Source: Actinobacteria bacterium 69-20 (GTDB taxonomy: Bacteria; Actinomycetota; Actinomycetes; Mycobacteriales; Nakamurellaceae). From it: a stretch of 64,000 bases of DNA. The notes under the pieces were generated by a model that saw only the letters and a list, made by a program, of their open reading frames with translations, was not told the origin of the DNA and made no database searches. A program made the translations under genes and the position numbers. Of the stretch, positions 41,319-49,342 are shown piece by piece (the stretch's first letter is position 1; every line of letters starts with the position of its first letter). The DNA lies in contig MKSW01000021.1 of NCBI GenBank assembly GCA_001897425.1, forward strand, positions 33,845-97,844, given 5' to 3'.

Positions 41319-43109
41319 ATGACGCCGCCCCCCGCCGAACCACCGTCGAGCGCCCTGTTGGCCCGGATTCGTGAGTCCGTCATCGGGGACGATCAGGTGA
41401 TGCCGGGCCCGTACGGGCCACGCCGGGTGACGTATGCGGATTACACGGCGTCAGGTCGGTCGCTGGCGTTCATCGAGGAGTTCATCGCCACCGAGATCCT
41501 GCCCCGGTACGCGAATACGCACACCGAGTCGTCCGGTACCGGGTTGCAGACCACGCGGCTGCGGGAGGACGCGCGGAGCGTGATCCGCGAGTCGGTCGGC
41601 GGCACCGACGAGGACGCGGTGCTCTTCTGCGGCTCAGGTTCGACCGCAGCGATCGACAAGCTGATCGGGGCGTTGGGTATCCGTATCCCGGCCGAACTCG
41701 ACGCGAGATACGGCCTGTCCCAGCACATCCCGGCATCCGAGCGGCCGGTGGTGTTCATCGGCCCGTTCGAGCATCATTCGAACGAGCTGCCGTGGCGGGA
41801 GTCGATCGCCGATGTGGTGCGTATCGGTGAGGATCGCGACGGGCACATCGACATCGCCGCGCTGGAACAGCATCTCGCCGCATACCAGGATCGGCCGCTG
41901 AAGATCGGCTCGTTCTCCGCCGCCTCGAACGTCACCGGCATCGTCACCGACACCTGCGCCATCTCGGATCTGTTGCATCGGCACGGCGCGCTCTCGTTCT
42001 GGGACTTCGCCGCCGCCGGCCCCTATGTGGACATCGACATGCACCCGGTGTGCGCCGAGCATCCGCAGGCGGGGATGGACGCAATATTCCTGTCCCCGCA
42101 CAAGTTCGTCGGCGGGCCGGGCACGCCGGGCGTCCTAGTGGCAGCGAAAACCCTTTTCACCAGCCCCGTCCCGGTAGTGCCGGGCGGCGGCACCGTCGCC
42201 TACGTGAACGCCGAGGAGCACCGCTACCTCGCGGACATCGAACACCGGGAGGAGGGCGGCACCCCGGCCATCATCGAATCGATCCGCGCCGGGCTGGTCT
42301 TCCAACTCAAAGCGGCCGTGGGAACCGCGACGATCCGCGCGCAGGAGGAGCGGCTGCTGCGCCGCGCGGTGGCCGCCTGGTCGCAAGTCCCGACCATCGA
42401 GATTCTGGGAAACCTTGCTGCGGAAAGGCTCTCGATCGTCTCCTTCGTAGTGCGCCGTCCGGGCGGCAAATACCTGCACCACAACTTCGTGGTCGCGCTA
42501 CTCTCCGACCTGTTCGGCATCCAATCCCGCGGCGGCTGCTCCTGCGCCGGACCGTACGGACACCGACTGCTCGGCATCGACCTGACCGAGTCACACCGCT
42601 ACGAACGGGAAGTCACCGGCGGCTGCGAGGGCATCAAACCGGGCTGGGTCCGCGTCAACTTCAACTACTTCGTCTCGGACACCGTCGTCGACTACATCAT
42701 CGACGCCGTCACCCTGATCGCTATCGACGGCTGGAAACTGTTGCCCGACTATCGTTTCGACCCGAGCTCCGGCCTGTGGCGGCACAAGTCCGGTCCCATC
42801 GAGCCGCCGCTGCGCCTGCACCAGGTCGTTTATGACGAGTCCGGCGCCATGCGCTATCCGCACCACCAGGCCACCGCCGACGAATCCGCCCTCGCCGGCT
42901 ACCTCGACCAGGCCAGGGCCATCGTCGCGGCACGCGACGCGAACAGCGTCATTCCCCCGCAAGCGGGAGGTACCCCCACCGACAACCCGGCAGACCCCGA
43001 AACCGGCGGCCACGCCGGACGTTTCACGCCCTCCACCGCAGCGACCACCCTCTCCGACGACTTCGAAGCCCTCCGCTGGTTCGAACTCCCCACCGCCTGC
43101 CTCACCTGA
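41319..43109 (+). CDS. Class V aminotransferase / cysteine-desulfurase-like PLP enzyme
   Basis: 596 residues. PLP lysine is K262 in SPHKFVGGPGTPGVLV; the substrate-contacting histidine is in GPFEHHSNELPWR; and a reactive-loop Cys candidate is C407 or C409 in SRGGCSCAGPYG, where desulfurases have their catalytic cysteine. It is longer than SufS/IscS (about 400) by about 150 C-terminal residues of unknown function. Residues 541-554 (ANSVIPPQAGGTPT) are coded by an inserted dispersed element. It follows a SufR-like regulator after 136 bp, so sulfur transfer is plausible but unproven. Confidence 0.82.
   Translation: MTPPPAEPPSSALLARIRESVIGDDQVMPGPYGPRRVTYADYTASGRSLAFIEEFIATEILPRYANTHTESSGTGLQTTRLREDARSVIRESVGGTDEDAVLFCGSGSTAAIDKLIGALGIRIPAELDARYGLSQHIPASERPVVFIGPFEHHSNELPWRESIADVVRIGEDRDGHIDIAALEQHLAAYQDRPLKIGSFSAASNVTGIVTDTCAISDLLHRHGALSFWDFAAAGPYVDIDMHPVCAEHPQAGMDAIFLSPHKFVGGPGTPGVLVAAKTLFTSPVPVVPGGGTVAYVNAEEHRYLADIEHREEGGTPAIIESIRAGLVFQLKAAVGTATIRAQEERLLRRAVAAWSQVPTIEILGNLAAERLSIVSFVVRRPGGKYLHHNFVVALLSDLFGIQSRGGCSCAGPYGHRLLGIDLTESHRYEREVTGGCEGIKPGWVRVNFNYFVSDTVVDYIIDAVTLIAIDGWKLLPDYRFDPSSGLWRHKSGPIEPPLRLHQVVYDESGAMRYPHHQATADESALAGYLDQARAIVAARDANSVIPPQAGGTPTDNPADPETGGHAGRFTPSTAATTLSDDFEALRWFELPTACLT
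42939..42980 (+). repeat. Dispersed element, extended copy 7, inside the PLP enzyme gene
   Basis: Core GCGAACAGCGTCATTCCCCC followed by GCAAGCGGGAGGTACCCCCA. The same 40-bp extended form occurs in intergenic DNA at 56419 and, inverted, at 55660. Here it is read in frame as part of the protein C-terminus. Confidence 0.75.
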
Positions 43110-43282
43110 CCCGCCCGACGAGTACCCGCTCGCGAGATCACCAACCTTTCAACCAACCCGCGGGCGGATTCAGGCCTGTCGCTGGTCGGCGCGGCAGCCC
43201 ACCCGGGCCTTTCCACCGGAGCCGACTTCGTGGCAGGCGGCGCGTCCATGCACGACGACGCAGAGTCGGAGATCATTGCGCA

Positions 43283-43609
43283 ATGACTGTTGACATCGCC
43301 GAGGCGGAGACCACGCTGGATCGCATCCTCAGTTCAAGCTTGACGACTGACAACGCAGACGCTGCACTGGCCGAATTGCTCAGCGTCGCCGCCACGATCA
43401 ATGCGGCCATGAGTGACCGGCCGTCAGCGCCAGCGAGCACGCCTCGGGCCAGTGGACTGCCCGATCGTTTGGCGGCGGCTGTCGGGAAGTTTCGCGAGGC
43501 GGCGCAGCGCATCGGGCAGGCGTTGAAGGCCAGCCAGGTCACCATCCAGGTCGGTGTGCCGCTGGGCGTGAACGTGGGGCTGACATTCCCGGTCGAAGAT
43601 ACGAACTGA
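43283..43609 (+). CDS. Small hypothetical protein
   Basis: 108 residues starting MTVDIAEAETTLDRILSSSL. The N-terminal two thirds is predicted amphipathic helix with a Pro/Ser spacer near residue 48; the C-terminus (VTIQVGVPLGVNVGLTFPV) looks like beta strands. No signal peptide, membrane segment or recognised domain. GGAG lies upstream. I do not recognise a family. Confidence 0.55.
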   Translation: MTVDIAEAETTLDRILSSSLTTDNADAALAELLSVAATINAAMSDRPSAPASTPRASGLPDRLAAAVGKFREAAQRIGQALKASQVTIQVGVPLGVNVGLTFPVEDTN

Positions 43610-43919
43610 CCGTCAGCGTGGCCACGGGATGCGTCGGACCGCCTACTCGCGCACCGACCAGCCCTGAGTCTTCGAGTGTGACGCCGTTCGCGCCGTAGGC
43701 GGGAACCACCGACTCCGACGGCAAGCGCAGGGGGCGACGCGCCTACGCGAACCCGGTCTCGGCGCCGCGATCACGCGATTAGCAGAGTCGATGGGCAGCG
43801 GCGCTGAAAGCGGAGGAGATCTTCACCCGCGCCCTTCAACTCGTGTAACCGGCCGTCGATAAACGTTTCGGCGGTCCCGCCGCATCGGCTGCGACCAGCC
43901 CGACGTCGAAGGAGCCCCG
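43610..43919. other. Intergenic region with no recognised content
   Basis: 310 bp between the small hypothetical gene and the surface-protein gene. No repeat copy, hairpin or convincing reading frame was seen; the promoter of the surface protein should lie in its right half. Confidence 0.5.
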
Positions 43920-46697
43920 GTGCCGTCCCACGCCATCCGATCGAACTCCCACATCGCCTTGTCGATGCGTTTTCGGTTACGAGACTGGGCGGCGGGGCTG
44001 ACTGCCGTTTCGGCGACGATAGCGATGGCCGCGATCGGGGTGATCGGGAGTGCGCCGGCTGCCGGGGCGACGACACCTGCCGCGCCGCTGCAATGTGACG
44101 GCTCCGTCGTCTACGCGCAGGACGCCAACGGCAACGTATACCCGTTCGACGTTGTCACCCACGCGGCCGGTGCAGCGGTGCTCACCGGCCAGCAGAACAA
44201 TGGCCTCGGCCTCAGCAACGACGGCAGCGTGATCTACACGCTGAACAACGGCACGGGCGGCGCGACCAAGCGGCTCGGCGTCTACCAGGTGGGCACGGGC
44301 GACATCAGCCCGAGCCAGTTGGGCGACAGCGGCGCACCGGCCACGATCATTCGCGGCGCAGTCAACCCGGCCAACGGCCTGTACTACTACGCCGACAGCG
44401 GTTCACCGGTGGTGTATCTGGGCGCCTACAACCCGGCGACCGGCACTGCCTTCAAGGTCGGGACGATCGCCGGGATGAGCGGGTCCAACGGCGATTTTGC
44501 ATTCACGTCCAGCGGTCAGCTGATCGTCGTCGCGGATTCCAACATCTACAAAGTCAACGAGCCGATCCCGGCGACGGCCGGCAACGTCGCGTTCACCACG
44601 TCACTCATCACCACCATGCCGGGCGGGGTCATGGGCAACGGGATATCGTTCGGCAACAACGGCCACATCTTCGTCACGGCGGCGACCCCGTCGAAGAGCA
44701 TTACCGAGGTCGATCCTGCGACCGGGACTCTGTATGGCACCTATCCCATCTCATTCAGCCCGACGGATATGGCCAGCTGCGCGTATCCGAATTCCGTGAC
44801 GCTGAGGGCCGCCATCGACCCCGGCCGGGTGAACAGCACCGACCAGTTCACGCTGACCATCGGCGGACCCGCTTTCCTGAACGGTGTCGCCGCGGCCACG
44901 GCCACCACGGTCGGCACGAGCATCGGGGTGCAGAGCAGGTTCGCCGGCCCCGTCTTCGTCGGCGGCGGCCTCACGATCAAGGTTTCGGAAACGGGCGCGA
45001 GCGGCGCGGACCTGGCTAACTATCACCTCGCCCTGGACTGTGTCGACAACCTCGACCCGGCGGCAACCATCACGGCTACCTGGGACAACGCGACATCGTC
45101 GTGGAGCTTCGTGCAGCCGACGGCACTGAAAGGCAGCGACGTCGTCTGCACGATTCATAACGTCGCTCCGTTGCCCACCGACGACTCGTCGACGGGGAAC
45201 GTGATCGGCAGCCCGGTCACCGTCGACGTGCTCGGCAACGACGGCGGCAAGAATCTGGATCCCGCCTCGGTGCAGATCGTGGGCACCGCCAATCCGGGCG
45301 ACCCGTTGACAGTGCCCGGCGAGGGCACGTGGTCCGTCGACACGGCGACAGGCAAGATCACGTTCACCCCGTTGGCCGACTTCACCGGGAACCCGAGCCC
45401 GATCAGCTACACCGTGAAGGACGTGAACGGCACCGAATCACGCGCGACGACGATCACCGTCGCCTACAAGCCGCTCGCCGGCAGTGACTCCTCGTCCGGA
45501 AACGCCATCGGCGACCCGGTCACGGTAGAAGTCATCGGAAGTGGTATGGGCGACGGCCTGGATCCCGCCTCCGTACGGATCGTCGGCACGGCGAACCCGG
45601 GCGATTCGTTGACGGTGCCCGGCGAGGGCACGTGGTCCGTCGACACATCGACGGGCAAGATCACCTTCAGCCCGTTGCCCGGCTTCACCGGGAACCCCAG
45701 CCCGATCACGTACACGCTCAAGGACAAGTACGGCGCGGAATCCAACCCGGCAACCATAACGATCACCTACCGGCCGGCATCGCCGCCACCTGTCGACCCG
45801 CCTCCGCCGCCGGCCGACCCCGCGCCCCCCGCCTCCCCGACAAGCAATCCGACAGGCACCGCGACGGTCAGTTACGTCGACGGCAACGGCGCCACGGTTG
45901 CCCCGTCCGTCGTGAAGACGGGCACCGTGGGCGATTCCTACAGCACCGCACCGGCGATCGTCGCCGGCTACAAACTGACCAAGGCTCCGGACAATGCCAG
46001 CGGAACGTTTACCGCCGCCCCACAGACCGTCACCTACGTGTACGAGAAGCTTCCGGCCGCGCAAGGCAGGGTGACGGTCAGGTACCAGGACAGTGACGGC
46101 CGAGCGTTGACGGCACCGACCACCCTCACCGGCGACATCGGGAAGCTCTACATTGCCCGTGCCGCGGCGATCCCCGGCTACCAGCCGGTCACGACCCCGA
46201 GCAACGCCACCGGGAAGTACGCCGTCGCCGCACAGACCGTTACCTATCAGTACGAGAAGATCGCCGCTCCCCCCGTCATCGCCGCGAAGGATGTCAGCTC
46301 ACGAGGGAACGCTCCCGGCGGTGCGGCCAGCGTCTCGATTCCGACCAGCGGCAGCGGTGCGGTCCCCGGCACCCTCCGTATCGTCGATCCGGCGACCGGC
46401 CGGCTCGTGACGAGGCTCGAGGTTCCGGACGAGGGAATCTGGGTGCTGGGTGTGCACGAGTCCATCACTTTCACACCCGAGGGCGGATTCGGCGGCGACC
46501 CGACGCCGGTCACATACGAAGTGATGGGCGCGCACGGCGAGCAAGCCAGGGGCCTCGTCACCGTGACGTACGCGCGTCCGTTGGCGTACACCGGCGTCGA
46601 CGTCGTGCGCGCGCTCGAATGCGCGTCGGCATTGCTGATCATCGGCGCCGGGTTCCTCCGTATCGGTCGCCGGCGTGTGCGCCGCGGGCCGGCGTAG
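43920..46697 (+). CDS. Large LAYTG-anchored surface protein with CshA-like and MucBP-like repeats
   Basis: 925 residues from GTG 43920 (GAAGGAG upstream). A signal peptide covers about residues 15-50 (cleavage near APAAGA). Residues about 55-300 resemble a beta-propeller (QCDGSVVYAQDANGNVYPFD; SNDGSVIYTLNNG), 300-417 an Ig-like SpaA-type domain, about 418-620 two CshA-type repeats (each with TANPGD, VPGEGTWSVDT, GKITF), a Pro-rich spacer, two MucBP-like repeats (YVDGNGATVAPS; YQDSDGRALTAP) and a decayed third CshA unit. It ends LAYTG (888-892), a hydrophobic helix and RIGRRRVRRGPA, a class E-type sortase signal. Likely adhesin; no sortase is in the window. Confidence 0.82.
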   Translation: MPSHAIRSNSHIALSMRFRLRDWAAGLTAVSATIAMAAIGVIGSAPAAGATTPAAPLQCDGSVVYAQDANGNVYPFDVVTHAAGAAVLTGQQNNGLGLSNDGSVIYTLNNGTGGATKRLGVYQVGTGDISPSQLGDSGAPATIIRGAVNPANGLYYYADSGSPVVYLGAYNPATGTAFKVGTIAGMSGSNGDFAFTSSGQLIVVADSNIYKVNEPIPATAGNVAFTTSLITTMPGGVMGNGISFGNNGHIFVTAATPSKSITEVDPATGTLYGTYPISFSPTDMASCAYPNSVTLRAAIDPGRVNSTDQFTLTIGGPAFLNGVAAATATTVGTSIGVQSRFAGPVFVGGGLTIKVSETGASGADLANYHLALDCVDNLDPAATITATWDNATSSWSFVQPTALKGSDVVCTIHNVAPLPTDDSSTGNVIGSPVTVDVLGNDGGKNLDPASVQIVGTANPGDPLTVPGEGTWSVDTATGKITFTPLADFTGNPSPISYTVKDVNGTESRATTITVAYKPLAGSDSSSGNAIGDPVTVEVIGSGMGDGLDPASVRIVGTANPGDSLTVPGEGTWSVDTSTGKITFSPLPGFTGNPSPITYTLKDKYGAESNPATITITYRPASPPPVDPPPPPADPAPPASPTSNPTGTATVSYVDGNGATVAPSVVKTGTVGDSYSTAPAIVAGYKLTKAPDNASGTFTAAPQTVTYVYEKLPAAQGRVTVRYQDSDGRALTAPTTLTGDIGKLYIARAAAIPGYQPVTTPSNATGKYAVAAQTVTYQYEKIAAPPVIAAKDVSSRGNAPGGAASVSIPTSGSGAVPGTLRIVDPATGRLVTRLEVPDEGIWVLGVHESITFTPEGGFGGDPTPVTYEVMGAHGEQARGLVTVTYARPLAYTGVDVVRALECASALLIIGAGFLRIGRRRVRRGPA

Positions 46698-47016
46698 GCG
46701 TCAACCGACGTGCGACGCGATCGAACCGTCGACATTCGCGTCGGCGACCAAGCCCTCGCCGCCTCCGAACCACCCTCACCCGACCTCGCCGAAGCGCTCG
46801 CCACGATCCACAACGCCCAGAAAGCACTAAATGGGCCCCGGTTGCCCGGTTCGCAAGGTCTCCGTTCGCGGCGACTCGAAATGCTCCGAGAAAAGCGATA
46901 TCGATATGTCCACCTCGGATCATCATGAGGGGGTGGGCGCACACAGCCTCAGCGCAGAGCAGGGACATCCTGTTTGCGATCGGCGAACCCCACCCCGTCG
47001 GACGTCCGACTGCCAG
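46698..47016. other. Intergenic region after the surface protein
   Basis: About 320 bp. A 72-codon frame (46710-46928) starting at a GTG lacks a ribosome site and recognisable similarity, so it is not called. No strong terminator hairpin was found. Confidence 0.4.
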
Positions 47017-47036
47017 CCTGACTACATGTAGTCAGG
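47017..47036. promoter_or_regulatory. Perfect 20-bp palindrome upstream of a decayed toxin gene
   Basis: CCTGACTACATGTAGTCAGG is a perfect palindrome ending 9 bases before an ATG. It resembles autoregulatory operators of toxin-antitoxin modules and is probably a leftover of one, since only fragments of such genes follow. Confidence 0.6.
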
Positions 47037-47045
47037 AGGAGCTTG

Positions 47046-47270
47046 ATGACCGCTCACGATGTTGCCCGCTCGATCCGGCCGTGGTGCGCGTCTTCAAGGC
47101 TTCTCAGCGGACCACTCGGGGGCCTGTGACGTCCGCGCGCGGGCGGATTGGCGCGTCATCCTCGACATCCGGCATGGGGAACTTGTCATCATCGCGATTG
47201 ACCTCAATCACCGTTCGTCGATCTACGATTGGTACACCGCAGATGACGCCGCCGAGGAGGGAGCACGGCG
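47046..47270 (+). pseudogene. Remnant of a toxin-antitoxin module (RelE-like C-terminus)
   Basis: ATG 47046 opens MTAHDVARSI, an antitoxin-like start, but stops after 27 codons. In another frame downstream, ARADWRVILDIRHGELVIIA followed by IDLNHRSSIYDW matches the C-terminal strands of RelE/ParE-type mRNA interferases (the usual pattern is DYRVIYDIDDGELVVLVVDVGHR). The N-terminal half of the toxin is missing, so the locus is inactive. Confidence 0.6.
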
Positions 47271-47299
47271 GAAACCCCTGCCGCGCCCGATGCCTCGAA

Positions 47300-47689
47300 T
47301 CAGTGCAGCAGCTGGTGCGCCCGCTGCCGCGAAATGCCCAGCACGGCCCCGATATCGGTGGAATTGAGCCCGGTCGCCCGGAGTGCTCGCGCGGCCAGTC
47401 GGGCCTCTTCCGCGCTCTCGCTATTGGCACGCTGGGCCTCTGCGCGGAGGTCCCGCGACCTTTCCAAGTGCGCCTCCACGGCGGGCTCGAGATGCCATGC
47501 GATGTCGACGGCCACCGCCGCCGCATCCTGATTCGTCATGACGGCGATCAGGTCGCGCGCCATCCCCTCGACGTCACTCGCGCGTCGGGCCTGGGTCGCC
47601 CGCTGTACCTCCGGGACGTCGATGAACCAGTATTTTCCATCGCGCCGGACGGCGACGCGATATCGCCGCCGGGCCTTCTCGCCGCTCAT
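47300..47689 (-). CDS. HicB-like antitoxin
   Basis: 129 residues from ATG 47689, which overlaps the toxin stop by one base (TGATG). The N-terminus (RRYRVAVRRDGKYWFIDVPEV, QARRASDVEGMARDLIAVM) is the degraded RNase-H-like HicB domain, and the C-terminus (LNSTDIGAVLGISRQRAHQLLH) is a helix-turn-helix for operator binding. The toxin-first order is usual for hicAB. Confidence 0.85.
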   Translation of the reverse strand: MSGEKARRRYRVAVRRDGKYWFIDVPEVQRATQARRASDVEGMARDLIAVMTNQDAAAVAVDIAWHLEPAVEAHLERSRDLRAEAQRANSESAEEARLAARALRATGLNSTDIGAVLGISRQRAHQLLH

Positions 47690-47907
47690 CACTCCACCTC
47701 TCCGATGATTCGTTCCGCTTGTCGGATGATCGACCGTGCGAGCATCTCCCCGATTTCGCGATGCCGAGGAATGGGCACCACCTGACCGCCGAGCAGGAAG
47801 ACCTCGTGCGGCCCTCGTTGCCGCCCCGGCCGCGGCTGCCAACTCATGCCGTGCGTCCGTGCCAGCGCCGAAATCTGCGCGATGAGCTCCCGTCGCTTCC
47901 CTTCCAA
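47689..47907 (-). CDS. HicA-like mRNA interferase toxin
   Basis: 72 residues from TTG 47907. The fold's key segment GPHEVFLLGGQVVPIPRHREIGEMLARSIIRQA matches HicA, in which a His in the GSH/GPH region and the downstream VPxHRExxxG stretch form the catalytic double-stranded RNA-binding surface; GPH replaces the more common GSH. The start codon is weak, which may keep toxin synthesis low. The operator lies 13 bp upstream. Confidence 0.82.
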   Translation of the reverse strand: MEGKRRELIAQISALARTHGMSWQPRPGRQRGPHEVFLLGGQVVPIPRHREIGEMLARSIIRQAERIIGEVE

Positions 47908-47919
47908 AGTCTACTGCGC

Positions 47920-47940
47920 CATTGACACAGTGCGTCAATG
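47920..47940. promoter_or_regulatory. Operator-like inverted repeat upstream of hicA
   Basis: CATTGAC-ACAGTGC-GTCAATG has 7-bp perfect arms and a near-palindromic centre, 13 bp before the hicA start. It is the expected site for binding by the HicB helix-turn-helix. Confidence 0.65.
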
Positions 47941-48043
47941 GTGACCTAGACATATTGAGGCACCGAAGATGACGGCGCCGAGGATGTTGCCCTGCGCGGA
48001 GATCGCGCCTGCGCCGGCAGTGCTCGCCGCAGCAGCGGTGACG

Positions 48044-49315
48044 TCATGCGGAGCGCGTCACGGCGTTGAGTCGGTCGGTGGCCCAGGTCCAATCGATGCG
48101 CTCCTGCTCCAGCTGCACGCGTTCGCCCCAGACATCGGACACGAGCCCGCTATACACATCCCGCTCCGCGGTCGTGAGCCGAGTGAGAGACGCTGCAGTG
48201 GAATGGCTGTCGGAGCCCCAACGATCCCGATGAGCGAGCAGGGTTTCGTGATCCATGAGCACGGACCGGGTCCGGGGAAGCCCGGCGCGCAGCCGGTCGA
48301 GGATCGCGAAGCCATGTGTATCGAGATCGCCCCAGTAGTGCACGTTGGCGTCGGCCAGCCATGGCAACCGACCGACAAGGTCAACCGCGAACCCCTTTCC
48401 CCACAGCACCACGCCGTCGACAGGGACCGGTGCGCTGAGATAGGTGATCTCGTTCTCGATCACCAGGGCGGACCGAGCCGCGAGCCGCAACGACCCGAGC
48501 TCCGTTGCCCTGACGGCAATCTCGCTGAGCGGAGCAGCCGTCTCCAGAGCGGAGCCAGCCGATTCGCCTGGCGATGTGCCGGACGATGTGCCCAGCGCGA
48601 GGTTCAGCGACGGCGACACCCGCATTCGGACGAACTCGGGCTTGTGGCGCAGCCCCAGATCCGTCACGAACCCGGCTGCTGTCGCGGAGACGCCCAGCAG
48701 CGTGGCAAGCACACCGCGATGCGCCTCGGCGAACTTGGTATCCACGCCCGGCGCGCTGATCTCGCGGAGGTAGCGGCCTGACCCGCGATGCGCATCGAGC
48801 CAGTGGAACGCCGCGAGCAGCGGCGGAATGTCACTCGCCAGTTCCAGCGCGCGCCACGGATGCGCGACGACCCATGCCCGCACCGCCGGGCTGTCCGCCA
48901 CCGCCGTCAGGATCCGGTCGAACCGGCGCACCGGGCCGGAAACGCGCAGCAGGGTCCACGCCTGATCCAGCGTTGTGATCACCGCGCGGGCCGGAATCCG
49001 GTTACGGCCGATGGCCCGACCGCCGATGGCCGCCCACTCCACTTCGTAGGCTCGGCCGCCCAGACCACCGGCTTCGAGCCCTGCCACCCAGTCGCGAGCC
49101 GCGGCAAGATCGTCGCCGATCTGGGACGGCTTCGGGCCCCGCAGCAGCACAGTGATCGGATCGAGCGAGCCGCCCGCGGCGTGGGCGCGGAGCAACGTGC
49201 CGTCATCCCAGCGACGTCGCACTGCCGCCTCGATGTCGGCCGACGTCGACCAGCGTGCCCCGCCGACCGAAGCATCCGCGCTGCGGCTGCCCTCATCCGG
49301 CACTGAACTCACCAC
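48044..49315 (-). CDS. jetD: Wadjet defence nuclease subunit JetD
   Basis: 423 residues (DUF3322/DUF2220 pair). The C-terminal TOPRIM-like active site is visible as VIENEITYL (Glu) and YWGDLDTHGFAILDRL (DxD), related to the topoisomerase VI A subunit and the part that cuts plasmid DNA. The N-terminal half is the DUF3322 arm. Last gene of the operon, starting 27 bp after jetC. A small Ser/Gly/Thr-rich insert (GTSSGTSPGESAG) interrupts the centre. Confidence 0.93.
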   Translation of the reverse strand: MVSSVPDEGSRSADASVGGARWSTSADIEAAVRRRWDDGTLLRAHAAGGSLDPITVLLRGPKPSQIGDDLAAARDWVAGLEAGGLGGRAYEVEWAAIGGRAIGRNRIPARAVITTLDQAWTLLRVSGPVRRFDRILTAVADSPAVRAWVVAHPWRALELASDIPPLLAAFHWLDAHRGSGRYLREISAPGVDTKFAEAHRGVLATLLGVSATAAGFVTDLGLRHKPEFVRMRVSPSLNLALGTSSGTSPGESAGSALETAAPLSEIAVRATELGSLRLAARSALVIENEITYLSAPVPVDGVVLWGKGFAVDLVGRLPWLADANVHYWGDLDTHGFAILDRLRAGLPRTRSVLMDHETLLAHRDRWGSDSHSTAASLTRLTTAERDVYSGLVSDVWGERVQLEQERIDWTWATDRLNAVTRSA

Positions 49316-49342
49316 GCATCGGCCTCACCACAATGTCCGCTC

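Noticed and set aside
46710..46928. 72-codon frame after the surface protein
   Set aside because: GTG start without ribosome site, no recognisable similarity, overlapped by long shadow frames on both strands.
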